Below are positions 1-11,290 of a DNA stretch of 64,000 nucleotides, piece after piece. This stretch comes from Armigeres subalbatus (lineage: Eukaryota > Arthropoda > Insecta > Diptera > Culicidae), in the NCBI RefSeq assembly GCF_024139115.2, contig NC_085140.1, positions 428,171,240 to 428,235,239 on the forward strand, read 5' to 3'. The position numbers and the translations under genes were made by a program. Under the pieces are notes generated by a model. The model was not told where the DNA came from, did no database searches, and worked only from the letters and a program-made list of their open reading frames with translations. Position 1 is the first letter of the stretch; each line of letters begins with the position of its first letter.

Positions 1-64
1 AAATGTCCTCAAAAACGTCAAAGGGTTGTTTTGCCCCGGGAATGCATATTACCCCAGTTTCCCC

Positions 65-608
65 TACCCAGCTTTAGCAGCACCTCCCACTCTATTCGCG
101 AAGTCGAAGCAAAATTCTTCACACAAACAATGACAGTTCTTTATGGGTTTTTACAGTAGAGCAAAAGAGAGGAGGAGATGGCGCCCATGTTTCACTCAAA
201 CTCTGACAGATAGCAATGGGGTTTCCCATAGGAGGGAAGAGCAGAATTTGCTTCGACTTCGCGAATGAGGGAGTAGGGACTCCAGTCTAGTGGTTGGGCC
301 ACCCCATTCATACAACCCAGTTCAATAATAGATAATACCCAAAAAGTAGGCAATTACCAAGGATTGGAACGCGCTGTATAGGGGTTGCATGATGCATGAA
401 AGAACTAAAATTTTCAATAGTTTAACGTTGATAATCAATAGTTGCAATACTACTGGAAAATCGCGAATCGATTGATATATAAATCTTTGAAATCCATTAC
501 CTATTAATGTTACAAATCTTACATGATTTCGTGACGGACCCCAATTTTGAAATTTTCATTTTACACCCTGTATTCGAGTCTTCCCCTTAGACGTAGTTTA
601 CGTCAAAA
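65..608 (+). repeat. Interspersed repeat family A, copy 1
   Basis: This stretch aligns by eye with 7571-8529 and in part with 20716-21340. Shared blocks include CCAGCTTTAGCAG near its start, a block around GGATTGGAACGCG, and a right end containing GACGTAGTTTACGTC, which is itself nearly palindromic. No copy has a coding frame. I cannot assign a class; it could be a long terminal repeat or the non-coding part of a larger element. The three copies are useful because each carries a different secondary insertion, so they serve as empty sites for each other. Confidence 0.6.
94..266. mobile_element. Hairpin MITE inserted in family A copy 1
   Basis: The ends are inverted repeats: ATTCGCGAAGTCGAAGC on the left and its complement GCTTCGACTTCGCGAAT on the right. 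Family A copy 2 near 7600 lacks this block and reads straight from the CTCACTCT side into GAGGGAGTAGGG, which supports a 173-bp insertion. There is no coding capacity. The superfamily is undetermined. Confidence 0.65.
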
Positions 609-678
609 AAAAATGTTTAGGGTTGTATACAAGACACGACAGCTCGACGTAAACTACGTAAAACCAAATATAGTACAA

Positions 679-790
679 GGCCGTCCAGAAACCACGTGGT
701 CATATATGGGGGGAGGGGGGGTTTGGAAAATGACCACGATAAGCCACATGGGGGGAGGGGGGTGTTGCTCTCGAACCACGTGGTTTTTTT
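679..790 (+). repeat. G-run element with palindromic CCACGTGG ends, copy 1
   Basis: Two G-tracts of the form GGGGGGAGGGGGG, each preceded by a CCAC-containing block, lie between ends that both contain the palindrome AACCACGTGGTT. The left flank GGCCGTCCAGAAACC is the reverse complement of the right flank of the copy at 7391-7510, so the full element appears to have inverted termini. The G-tracts could form G-quadruplex structure. No protein coding is evident. Confidence 0.6.
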
Positions 791-835
791 GACACGAAAA
801 ACTTTTGGTGAATAACAATAGCGTCGAGTCAAGTA

Positions 836-940
836 CGAGACACTGAAGACGGCCTTACTTTTGAGGTCGAAATACGTATCTGTCAAGATACAATTAAGTG
901 GTGGAATTCAATGGGATTGTATAAACTCGTCTTATGACAG
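836..940 (+). repeat. Repeat family B (GACACTGAAGACG) copy
   Basis: About 105 bp that recur, diverged, at 55468-55574 (minus), about 61010-61115 (minus) and 62540-62690 (plus). Shared motifs are GACACTGAAGACGGCC, GAGGTCGAAATACG, GTGGAATTCAATGG and CTCGTCTTATGACAG. In the 55.5-kb copy the two ends are inverted (CTTGTCATAAGAC and GTCTTATGACAAG), so this is probably a small MITE. Non-coding. Confidence 0.6.
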
Positions 941-2223
941 GTGAATAGCGGTGTAAAAAATACAAAAAACGTAGGTGTGCATCGAGAAAAATCGATAAGC
1001 CAGCGTCGCACTGAGGAGTATTTCAGCCCAAATCCTGGCCAAAAGTCAAAAACAAAAATTTTAGATATTTCCATATTATTTTTCGTTTTTGAACTCTCAA
1101 ATAGTGATACTGATTTGCCATGGAATTTTTGAAACAATATTTGTTACTTGTAAGCGATGCTGGCTGTCAAAACTTCACCACTATTTCAATGCTAGTTTTA
1201 TCGCAATTGTGCATTAAAACATGTTCACGTTTTATCATGTATTTCTTGATTTTTAATAAATTTCAAGATGAAAATCAATATAGGTATCAATAATATTGAA
1301 AACTTTTTCGAGCATAATTCGATCTGAAACCTTTTTCAGGTTATCCATAATCATGATATTCATTGTTAGCTTTATTCTACCTTTTTACAATAATATGTTT
1401 TACAAAATAAAACTTTTGATTAGGTTCCAAACCAGTCCAAGCAACAAAATTGTCAGCATTGGAAAGATTGGAGTTTCCTGAATAAGCTCCATAAAAAACA
1501 TTTCACGCAATCGTGACTTATTTTAATTTTAATTCAATGAAGTTTGTTTAAAAATGCTAGAAAAAAATCATGGTTTTGAGTGTTAAACCTCACATATATT
1601 ATGTTTCGCTTTCAATGAAGAGTGAGACTGTGATGAACACACCGATCCATAAAATCATACGCATTTGCCGGATGTTAAGATTATTAAGAAACATAGTGGT
1701 TGATTTGCATTTCGGATTTATTAGATCAGTTCCATTTGATATTACAAAATATTATCCAGGGACTTTAACATGACTCGATGACAAATTTATATTGTTGAAG
1801 TAAACTAACAAAGTACAAATCTTTTCAGAAAATTTATTAAGTAATAATCAAATAATGAAGATTAACATAAGGAAGGTCATACTCACTGACGGAGCCATAT
1901 GTGGGCACCACTCGTTGCAAGCATGCTGTAGTTCTCAAAGACAGCGTTCTTGGGCCAAGTGGTGCACTATCAAAAAACAATAACTGACGCCACCAGTGGT
2001 CATATTTCACTGCTAGATGAATGTAAGCAGCATAAAAACAAAAAAAATACTTTACTGTTTCTATTGAATGCGCTTACAGACGACAAAATGATTGACATAC
2101 TTTTGGGTTGGCTACGCTTTTACACTGCGTACTCCTATGTGTGTCGGTCGCAACGCCGATGCATATCTGCGTTATTTGACCATCTTAGCCTAAGATCCTA
2201 TATCCATACAAAAATGAAATAAA
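941..2223. other. Intergenic stretch without recognised feature
   Basis: AT-rich DNA with only short open frames, none of which has a recognisable domain or codon pattern. It may contain old repeat debris. I see no gene, RNA gene or array here. Confidence 0.4.
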
Positions 2224-2330
2224 AAAACCCAGATTAATCCACCTAGCGGTGATGGCGCCTTTCTCGCGCAAAAAGGTAATAAATGTAGCCTTTACGCTTA
2301 CACCTCAATGATGTACAAGAAAGGCAAAAC
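2224..2330 (+). mobile_element. Repeat family C, short internally deleted copy
   Basis: Starts with AACCCAGATTAATCCACC, GTGGTGATGG-like sequence and GCCTTTCTCG, and ends with AGAAAGGCAAAAC, the inverted partner of the start. Other copies in the window (2618-2975, 2971-3505, 20149-20495, 45224-45345) share these ends. Only about 105 bp remain. The inverted GCCTTTCTCG termini suggest a MITE family common in mosquitoes; I do not assign a name. Confidence 0.55.
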
Positions 2331-2617
2331 AGTTACACCGTCTTTATGATAGAAAGACACCGTCTTCATGATAGAAAGTTTACACTAGTAGACGACAGAT
2401 GGCGCTGCCAAAAGTTTCTCGAATTTCCTATGTTCGAATTTTGACTTTCGGACAATTTCATAGTACTATGAAACTGAACGAAGAGCATGTTACGCCTAAA
2501 TGCGTGCAACACGAGCATCTTTATAGTACGATGAAACTCTTAATGGGAGCAAGCCGCGGATAAACTTTAAAAATATTCATAGATGCAAGGCATTTTCATT
2601 ACACATTATTGTTCTAT

Positions 2618-2975
2618 GTCACTATATCTCATCACTATTTTAATATTATCTATTTTTTGCAATTTGCAATTATTATGAAATTCAATAGTGATCAACAGCG
2701 TTTTAGTCTCTGTCGGATGCAACTTGTTGCAGGAAAATCAGTTAAGAGTTTCTATGTGAAAATTTGGCTAATGTTTTTTATGGCATTTTGTGCACACACA
2801 CGCACACATACACACACACACACGCACACACGGACAGACAGACATTTGTTCAGCTCATCGAGCTGAGTCGAATGGTATATAACACTATGGGTCTCCGGGA
2901 CTTCTATCAAAAGTTCGAATTTGGAGTGAAATGATAGCCTTTCGGTACAACTTAGTTGTACGAGAAAGGCAAAAC
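2618..2975 (+). mobile_element. Repeat family C copy with internal (CA)n
   Basis: Contains the family C right-hand block: a (CA)n tract at about 2792-2832, GGACAGACAGACATTTG, GAGTCGAATGGTATATAAC, and the terminal TTGTACGAGAAAGGCAAAAC. The left terminus seen in other copies is missing, so the copy is 5' truncated. It abuts the next copy tail to head. Non-coding; small open frames through the CA tract are artefacts. Confidence 0.6.
2792..2832 (+). repeat. (CA)n microsatellite
   Basis: Interrupted CA/CACG dinucleotide tract embedded in family C. The same position carries a CA tract in the copy at about 20398-20437, so the microsatellite belongs to the transposon family rather than to this locus. 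Confidence 0.85.
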
Positions 2976-3505
2976 CCAAATTTATCCCCAAGTGGTGATT
3001 ATGCCTTTCTCGATTCGATATGTTGGATTCGAATTAATGTTGTAAATGCTGTGCTAATTGCCTACATCTTGGCGGTTAAAATATTTGATGCAACTCTATC
3101 ACGCTGCTTATAAATTACTCAATAATTGAGTAATTTTTAAGCAATTATTATGAGAGTAATGGATTGCGTCATGGCTAAGTTGATTAATGACTTAAAGTGT
3201 CCATGTAAACAGCGTATTTGTTAAAAGAAAAATAGAAACATTATTCAAACCGCATGAGTTATAAGCAAACAAAAACAATAGTGTCCAACTATGAAAGTGT
3301 CTCCGTCGAATGAAACTAGTTGCACTCGAATCGGTCAAGTTTTTTCTATATGAAACGCGTTTAACAAAAAAAATCCCAGGCTGAGTTTCGAGCTGAGTCG
3401 ATTGGTATATAACAATATGGGTTTCTGAGCCTCCTATCAAAATTTGGCTTTTGGAGTGAAATTATAGCCTTCTGGTACAACTTTGTTGTACGAGAAAGGC
3501 AAAAC
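2971..3505 (+). mobile_element. Repeat family C, copy with both termini
   Basis: Begins AACCCAAATTTATCCCCAAG and GCCTTTCTCG, and ends TTGTACGAGAAAGGCAAAAC, so both inverted termini are present. The CA tract is absent. An internal part (about 3025-3175) matches 13105-13205 in reverse orientation, so a third repeat family is mixed in. No coding potential. Confidence 0.6.
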
Positions 3506-3788
3506 AGGTTGCGATTCAGTCTCAATTTCCACAAAAAAAATTGGAAAGGAAAATGGAAAAATATTTTTCAAAAAATTCCGCCGCTGATGGTTTTTGGCAT
3601 CACGTTGCCGACACTTTTGCATCAGCGGACTGCAGCCACAATTTTGAAAAATGTATTTCACAATAATCCATGTTCATGTTTTCACAATAATCCAAGGAAA
3701 AATCTAAAGAAGAAAAATTGAAAAGAATGTCTAGTGGAAATTCAGGAAAAATCAAGTAAAGAAATTTCCTTTAAAAACTTTGACATTA

Positions 3789-4543
3789 AAGCCTGTCCAC
3801 GTTAAATTTCGGACACCCATCATCCAAAGCTATTTTTTAAAATTTTCACAAACCACTGAGAAGATTAATTTACATGACAGCTGAATCTCTCCGCTTTATG
3901 TGATTCTTTGAGCATATTTTCATTCTTGTCAAAGTGATGAAATGGCTACAAATCAATTGGACATTGGGTCGTATGAATAAAAAGTAGTAAGTTCAACTTT
4001 ACTACATTTTCAGTAGTAAACGTCACTTGTGGAACATGTTCGTATGAATAAAAGAGACTTTACTACACTACATATTTCGAACATACTACAAACAACTGAT
4101 TCGGTATGAATAAAACAAGAGTTTACTACTGATTTCTTGTAGTCTGCTCAAGACGTTGCTACTCATGTTTCAAATGGAGATTATTCATAAGAATCGAAGC
4201 GAATCGGCCTTGTTCTTGAAAATAGAAGTCCAATTTAGTGAAAAGAAACAAAACAGACATGTCTTTTGTTGATTAGCCGCAAAAAATGATGAAATCATCA
4301 TCGTCATCATGGGGTCTATTTTGTTTTGACGTTTCTCCGTGTAGTAAATGGTAGTAAACTGTAGTAAAGGCTAAGTTCGAATGTAGCATATGCCATAAGT
4401 TCGAAAATGTTTTTATTCATACCAAACATGTAGTTTTCTCTGTGGACTTTATTTTTGAGTAGATACTACAAGCGTTGAGTTTTGCTACTTTTTATTCATA
4501 CGACCCATTGTCTCAGTGTCCGAAATTTAACGTGGACAGGCTT
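3789..4543. mobile_element. MITE with 29-bp TIR and TA duplication (outer)
   Basis: The left end starts AAGCCTGTCCACGTTAAAT and the right end is its exact inverse; the inverted match continues for about 29 bp. TA flanks both sides (3787-3788 and 4544-4545), as expected for Tc1/mariner-type elements. Removing the nested MITE at 3966-4506 and its duplicated ATT leaves an original element of about 211 bp. Non-coding. Confidence 0.85.
3966..4506. mobile_element. MITE with 3-bp ATT duplication, nested inside another MITE
   Basis: TIRs are GGGTCGTATGAATAAAAAG and its inverse ending in ATTCATACGACCC. The flanking ATT occurs at 3963-3965 and 4507-4509, giving a 3-bp target duplication. The interior repeats TTTACTAC / GTAGTAAA and several GTATGAATAAAA-like blocks. 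The 3-bp duplication suggests a PIF/Harbinger-type non-autonomous element. It sits entirely within the TA-flanked MITE at 3789-4543. Confidence 0.85.
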
Positions 4544-4559
4544 TACTTCATACAATCCT

Positions 4560-5400
4560 GATAAAGTGTTGGCATTCAGAATTTTTTTTTGAACAATTCT
4601 CTCTGAAAAATTTTGCTGGGAAATTTTGCTACAATTTGATAATAAAAAAAAAACAAAACATCTCCAGTGTAAACTCCGAAAATTTTTCCTTAAAACTGGG
4701 TCTACATATAATTTTCGGTGGAAAAACATTCTAATGAATTTTAAGGAAGTTTAAGGAATTTTCACATCAGAAAATCTTCAAAATTTTGATTTAATTTTTT
4801 AAGGAATTCCTACTGGAAATGCTTTAAAAGTACTACAAAAGTACATTTTTTTTTCGTTATTTCCACTTGTAAAAACATCGGAATTTCCTCGGGAAATTCA
4901 TTATTGGTGTTTCAGATGAACTTTTTTCGATTTTCTACTGGAAAATCTTAGGAATTTCCATCGGAAATATTTTGGCATATTCCGAATAATTTCTTTTGGA
5001 AATTAAAAAAAACTGCTGAAAATTTCTAAGAATTTCTTATGGAAAACAAAAAAAAATCCATTGGAAATTTAGAAGAATTTCCTTTGAAGATTCATTAAAG
5101 TTGCCCAGGATTTTGAAAAAAATCTTTAGAGATTCTGTAAAAAAGTATTTGATGTTTATTGGAATTTTCATCGTAAATATGCATTTCGGATCCTCCCACG
5201 GATTCTTCTAGTTATTCAAAATTCCTACTGAACATTTTTCGGAACTCTTCCACAGAATTTCGGAAAAAAATGTCGTTGAAATTCTAAAGATTTTCCGGGG
5301 AGACTCCGAAGGATTTCCTATCAATATTCCGAAGAGTTTCCCTTGCAACTCCAGAATAATTATTCTTGAAAATTAAGAAGATCTTGGAATTTAAAATTAA
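4560..5400. repeat. Degenerate GGAATTTCC-type short tandem repeat
   Basis: Irregular, AT-rich recurrences of blocks such as GGAATTTCC, GGAAATTC and GAATTTCCTTTGG over about 800 bp. It looks like an old minisatellite that has decayed. It resembles in motif, though not in base composition, the clearer GGAACTTCCGGAGG repeat at 60520-60890. No gene seen. Confidence 0.45.
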
Positions 5401-7380
5401 TCCAAGCAACAAATGTAGGCAATAATTTAGGCTTAAGAAGCCTAGTTTTTATGATATTGAATAATTAGGATAATTGATCGAAAAAATTAATAATGCACCT
5501 AAATGTTCTAGTGCGCATGAGAAAGGTTATGACATGAAGAAGCTTGCATTTAAAAAATCAACATGAAATTCTAAATAAAATGCTTTTTAAATTCATAAAA
5601 GGGTCTTAGAACTAAGGAGCTTCGTGCGATATGAAAAGAAAAGTGGCAGTGTTCCAGAAAAAAACACTCCAATTCCTAAAACAATCTAGGTTAAAAATAG
5701 TGTTATAATAACGATTGAAATTAAATTCCAAAACAAATCTCAACCCTTTCAGAAATGATAGGTCATATATGCCCAGCGTTTTAGATTGTCTATAAAATCG
5801 CAAAAGAGAGCTAGGCCACCATATTCTTCAGTAAAATTGTTCATCTAGATATTGGCTTTACAGAAAAAATATAGGAACTCAAATTTGAATGACCATGAAA
5901 ACTCAGATATCCGAAACCTTGGGAAGATTTCGATTCAAAGAGCATGTAAATAAAGTTTAAATGTTTGAATCATTCTGAACACTCAGATAAGATGGGTCAT
6001 CCTGAACGTTAAGCCAGTGATTAATATTCAGGAATACGAGATGCTCAAGGTACTTCAGAATGCTCTCAAGTTCAGCTCATGAATCTACCAGATCAATTAA
6101 GACATTTGCAATATTCTCATCATCGGTATATACCCAATCCGATGAAATGAGCTTTCAGGACGTTTTGTATAACCTAAAAAGTCTGTAGTAGCTTGTATAA
6201 ATAATAATTGAAGTCATATCAACCCAATGGACCTACTGGGATTTTATATCATACATCATTTATAAGTTGATTAATTGGATAAATCGAATGATCCGAATTC
6301 CAAAATTATAATACTATAATACATTCATTCCTCTATGAGTCGCTTATAAAAGTACCATTGACTGAAGCATATTCGAGATGTGGAATAGAAGTTCCTTGGA
6401 AAATTATTCCAAAGAACCACCAGAGTAACCGAGAAAATATTTTTAGTATGACATCATTGACTTCCACGAGTCGATATCAAAATAAAATTTCAATGAAGAA
6501 TTAGAAATTTTGAGAGATGAGCCAGCTCTGGATTGAAAATATCTTTAATAGAGAAAAAATAGAAATTCTCCATAATAAAATAGGAAATTGCCATTAAAGA
6601 ACAATAATACATACAACAATAATGAATTAGCACTTGTAAAAGCAAAAATTGCAATTATGAAATAAGAATTTTCCATAAAGAAATCAAAATGTTCAACGAA
6701 AAAATACAAAATTTTCATGAATAAATCAAAATTAGCAATGAACAATTTAAAAAAAAATATTTTGTAATTATTTATTTTTAATATTGATGATTCTGAAAAC
6801 AATACTGAAATTTCTACAGGAATGCTACTCAAAAGAAACAACAGTAGGAGGTTTAATTTGCATCTCTAAGATTACATATTAAGTTTGTGATTCTCTGATA
6901 AACTTTTCGTTGTAGGAGTTCCGTTCAGATGCTTCGCTGAGGGTTATATCTTAAGAATTTCCAGTACCTCCAGAGCTATGGAAGGTCCCAAATACTCTAA
7001 GGAATCTATAGGGATATTCAGTGATGAACTTTATAGTTATTTAAAAAAAAACACTAATAAAAAAATTAAAAAAAAAATTAAAATGTATGGATATTTTGGA
7101 AAATTTCTAAACCATTATAAATTTTGCTCGAAATTTTTATAAGATATTCGCGACATTTATTTGTATCCTCCTGATGCATTGAAGGTGTGCGAGTTCTAGA
7201 TATCCTAATACCTGATACACATAACAACATGATAACATCATCAAAATATTCGAATTCATGTATTTATAATTTCCATGCAGGGTTTAGTTTGATTTTGAAT
7301 CAATTGAAATTGTCCATCTTCAAAATTGATCGGATTAACCATATGTTTTAGTTACATAAGGTTTTTTTTTAATTTTTGTT
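5401..7380. other. AT-rich stretch without recognised feature
   Basis: Strongly AT-rich. The longest frame (98 codons, 6545-6841, minus) is a low-complexity Phe/Ile/Leu-rich artefact of A/T runs. I recognise no transposon ends, RNA gene or conserved coding region. Confidence 0.4.
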
Positions 7381-7390
7381 CTTGAAAAAA

Positions 7391-7510
7391 AAACCACGTG
7401 GTCATAGGGGGGGGGAGGGGGGGTCTGCCAAATGACCACGATAAGCCACATGGGGGGAGGGGGGGGGTTAAAAATCTTCAAAAATATGACCACGTGGTTT
7501 CTGGATGGCC
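7391..7510 (+). repeat. G-run element with palindromic CCACGTGG ends, copy 2
   Basis: Same architecture as 679-790: AACCACGTGGTCAT, a G-run, AATGACCACGATAAGCCACA, a second G-run, then ATGACCACGTGGTTTCTGG. The right flank CTGGATGGCC is the inverse of the left flank of copy 1. It sits about 60 bp upstream of family A copy 2, whereas copy 1 lies about 70 bp downstream of family A copy 1. Confidence 0.6.
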
Positions 7511-7570
7511 CCAATAAACCAATCATTCCGCTCTATATAGAAGAGAAGGAACAATCCCACCGACACTACT

Positions 7571-8529
7571 ACCCAGCTTTAGCAGCCCCTCCCTCACTCT
7601 GTGAGGGAGTAGGGACCCCAATGTCTATCAGCTAGAGCACCCCATTCATACAATCTAGTTCAACAATTGATAATACCCTAAAAGTAGGCAATTACAAAGG
7701 ATTAGAACGCGTTGTATAGGAGATGCATGATACATAAAAGAACTAAAATTTACAATAGGGAGTGAGTGCTAGTATGGACCCCTTAAGGACGGAAACTTAC
7801 TCCAATCGCTTCGCTAGAGTAAGACTCATGACAAATTGTCATTCTGCAGCACTAGATGAGAAGAAACAGGTAGCAGCATCGCGTTTCGTACATAACACAT
7901 GGTGAAACATTCGTTTTTACTACTAAAATATGTATTTTAAAATTATGTAGCCAGGTTGCCTATTATGGCCACCCCCGGGTCCATAATACGCAACATCGAG
8001 TTTGTTTAAATACGTATTATGGTCCCCCTATTTAATTTACATGTTCCATTTCCACATGTTCCTGTTGCCTATTATGGACCCCCCCTTCTGTGCTAGTAAT
8101 GGACCCTCTAGCGCGTTTACATTCATAAATTAGTTAATATAACTAAATTTCAGTCTCCCAGTGAAAAACAATTGTATGGAACTACTACCCTGATAAGTGA
8201 AGCAACTTTATCCTATGGAAGTTTGCAGGAAATTGTAGATTCAAGCGTAAACTCTCGGTTTTTGTTCAGGGGGTCCATTATACGCACGGAGTCCATTACT
8301 AGCATTCACTCCCTAGTTTAGCGTTGATAATCAAAAGTTAGAATACTACTGGCAAATCGGTGGAGAATTTGCGAATTGTTTGATATATAAATTTTTGAAA
8401 TCCATTGAAAGATAAAGGACCTATTAATGTTACAAATCTTACATGATTTCGTGACGGTCCCAAATATGAAAATTTTCATTTTACACCTTGTAACTGAGTT
8501 TTCCCCTTAGACGTAGTTTACGTCAAAAA
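7571..8529 (+). repeat. Interspersed repeat family A, copy 2
   Basis: Matches 65-608 from CCAGCTTTAGCAG to GACGTAGTTTACGTC, but lacks the hairpin MITE at 94-266 and instead carries a 556-bp MITE at 7758-8313. Non-coding. Confidence 0.6.
7758..8313. mobile_element. 556-bp MITE with TA duplication inside family A
   Basis: TIRs: GGGAGTGAGTGCTAGTA on the left, and the inverse of GGGAGTGAATGCTAGTAATG on the right. TA lies on both sides (7756-7757, 8314-8315). Family A copy 1 at about 415 gives the empty site (AATAGTTTAACG), confirming a TA target duplication. The interior repeats blocks of the form TATTATGGACCCC. There is no transposase, so this is a non-autonomous Tc1/mariner-like element. Confidence 0.85.
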
Positions 8530-8959
8530 TCGATACAAAATATCGATTAATCAGAGTGAAAATATAGATTTCCGATATATCGTATCGTTATCGCCCATTC
8601 CTATGATGAACTGGCAGCAAGACCCACGTCCGACGAGATTCATACGAGAATTTAAAATAAATATTCAGTACAACACAGTGCTGCTTTAGTCTTTGGCACT
8701 TTGGCACATGATGTCAGAAGTAAGTTCCGAAGCAAAACGTCGAATAGTAAATTAATTTAGGACACAATATTCATTGTTTTTATCCTTCAAATTGGCGAAA
8801 GACAACAATTGATATTTTCCCATTAAGCATCACTAACACTTACATGTTACTGTAAAATGTTAATGTATTGCGTAATAAGTCAATCTTATTATTAGTAAAA
8901 TATGGGCTGTTGCCACGCTACGCCTGGTATAGTTTGTTGTTGCCGCACGTTTTCTAAAA

Positions 8960-9849
8960 ATGAGTGACGAATCGAATTATTCAAGTGCACCGCGGATTGT
9001 GAATCCGATTACTTTAAAGACGATGTGGAGTCGTGCGAATGCGAATTTTGAGACAGAATTCTTTGAGAATATCTTAGAAGATTTTCCTGATATATACACT
9101 TCAAAATGTGTTCATATAAAGTATGAAGCACAGATGTTCAAACCAGTCTGAAGGAAATTGATAACCATTTTATGTTACTGATTGATGTGAAGCAAATTAG
9201 TAGCCCTTAAGAGGTATTTCTCCTTTTCTGGGAGAAAAAAATTTCAGAAAATATTTTATGTTTATAGATTTACAAATTTCGAGGCACACTTTGACGACAA
9301 CTTTAAGGCACTTGGGACAGACGAACTCAAGGCATGGCTGGGAATCCTTATTGCAGGAGGGAAAAACCAGTATTCTGAAATCCGTATAAAGGAGATGCAG
9401 CAGAAGAATGTTATTAATAGAAAATTGAAATAATAATAACGTTGATAATAAAGTTACTAATATTTTTGTTTGAATTTTAGATTTGAAGATATTTACAGAT
9501 ACTGTCGATTCAATGATTCCGCCTTGAGGCGACCATCTCGCAATCGACCAAAGATTGCCCGGACTTCCAGATGCAGATCCAAAGAACGCGATTCTAGCGC
9601 TGCAACAGAAACAATAGAAATATCTAGGCGACTGATAAGTTTCGGTTAATTAGAATGGTTACGGACAGAATGCAGAAAAGTATGCTCATGCCGTACAGTC
9701 CATTGAAGGATTTAACAGTCGACGAACGTACAAGTTCATTTCGAGGACGATGTGCCTTCAAAGTATATATGAAGAACAAGCCTGGCAAGTACGGTATAAA
9801 AATGGGGTATGCAAATACTATGCAAAAATATCTGACGCCAAAACAATAG
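8960..9849 (+). pseudogene. piggyBac-type transposase remnant
   Basis: Pieces of a piggyBac (DDE_Tnp_1_7) transposase appear in order in different frames. 8960-9151 encodes an N-terminal piece. About 9268-9432 has DELKAWLGILIAGGKNQYSE, like the family's conserved hydrophobic block. About 9480-9649 has RFEDIYRYCRFND, matching the family RFE...FND motif. 9655-9849 has LTVDERTSSFRGRC followed by NKPGKYGIKMGY, around the first catalytic Asp of the family. Stops and frameshifts separate the pieces and the later catalytic Asp residues are missing, so it is dead. I found no TTAA-flanked termini. Confidence 0.8.
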
Positions 9850-11290
9850 TTATAGGCAAGTGACCAACACGACCAGTTGTAAGAATTTACATGAGAGATA
9901 AAATAAATACACACATGGAATGCAGAAAAACAACAAATTTGAACGATTTATCGCCTAAATATATGCAATATCAATTGCTTTCTAATATTCCGTTGCGGAC
10001 GTGCAGATGCTCCGAGCAAAAAATAAACCGGTGTATAATAGCTGATAATTTAGTACTAACCGCGGAGTGACTCGATCACGCGTGCGACTGAGACAATGAT
10101 AATATAACGTCTTCCGGTTACCACATTGTTGTTTTCTAAGCTAGATTTGGCAGTAAAAGTGATATTTTTTTTTGCAATTCCTGATCACAATTCCTTGATT
10201 TTACAGTTTGTTCTTTGAGTGATAAAACGGCCTACTTTTCCATATCAACGAAGTGGATGCTTTGATGGCCATTGTGCAACTAAATAAAATGAGTAGCATA
10301 AAATCCATCAGAAGTAGATACATGACTACATTTTGCTCAATTAGCTTGCGTTCGGATAGTGTATTGTAGGCACCCATAATAAATGAAAAAGTTCGATGGA
10401 TTCAATATTTTCCAAAGGCAGGTTCATTTATCTCTTCATGTCACAAGCTATGCAATTTACGCGCATTCCTTTTATGTGCATTACTTTTGTGTAAATTTCA
10501 ACAACTTTCTCTATCTGTACAGAAACTAGAACTCATTTGTTGACTAATGCTGGCTGCAGATCAAAATTCGTCATGAATACTCAGAGATATGGCCACTTCC
10601 GTAAATAAATCGTTTGCAGTCGAGTTGTACAGACGCGTTGTTTCTGTTAGCTCTATCGGTTGGAAGTGTTTTAGTTTGTTGAAACAAATTTTAAATCCAG
10701 TTTTGTCCTTTATTTTAGATGGTGGTGTCCGCAACTGTTACAAGTTACGTGTCCACGGCGAAATTGTGGGTGCTACAACGACCGGAATCCGCTTTACCCA
10801 GCCACAATTGGCCGGTTTTATTCCTGCCTGAAAGGCAGAGAGTTGAAGTAATAAGACAAAGAACGGCAATGTAGTGGGAATGTTAAGTGGTCGTTGGAAG
10901 CCTTCGGAGGCTTGAGCCCCCTGCTGAACTTGGTGCTAACTAAAGTGCGGAACTGAGTACAATCTGGTATGTGCCGAGTACATTCCCGTGGCCATTGAGT
11001 GTTAACTTGAAACGAAGTCAAGCGCGATTGGCGTCAGGTCGCTGACCGCCAGGTGACCGGATTGGACCTGAGCGTGAGTGATTAAGCTACTGTGGATACA
11101 TACCTACCTCCAACGGTGGGGCGGTTGCCCGGAGAGTACATAAGTGTCTATAGCGTGCAATAGTGAACTCAGAGCAAACTGAAGCAAGGTGGAAGAAAAG
11201 CTCGGTCCTGCTGACCGGCTCACAAAATACTCAACGGTGAAGTGCAGCTAAGTATCTTTGAGCGGAAGACCTGCACAAAGCGGGCGAAGT
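9850..11290. other. Region between piggyBac relic and LINE ORF1
   Basis: No supported gene. About 10500-10590 (GCTGGCTGCAGAT, ATATGGCCACTTCCGT) recurs at about 35615-35705, so it is an interspersed repeat. About 9880-9970 resembles 12870-12960. The GC-richer stretch 10700-11290 may be the 5' untranslated region of the LINE whose ORF1 fragment follows; this is inference from position only. Confidence 0.35.

Noticed and set aside
6545..6841. 98-aa Phe/Ile-rich minus frame suggesting a membrane protein
   Set aside because: Low-complexity product of A/T-rich sequence; hydrophobicity follows from T-rich codons only.
10589..10831. 80-aa frame MATSVNKSFAVELYRR as a gene
   Set aside because: No domain, and its start lies within an interspersed repeat shared with 35.6 kb.
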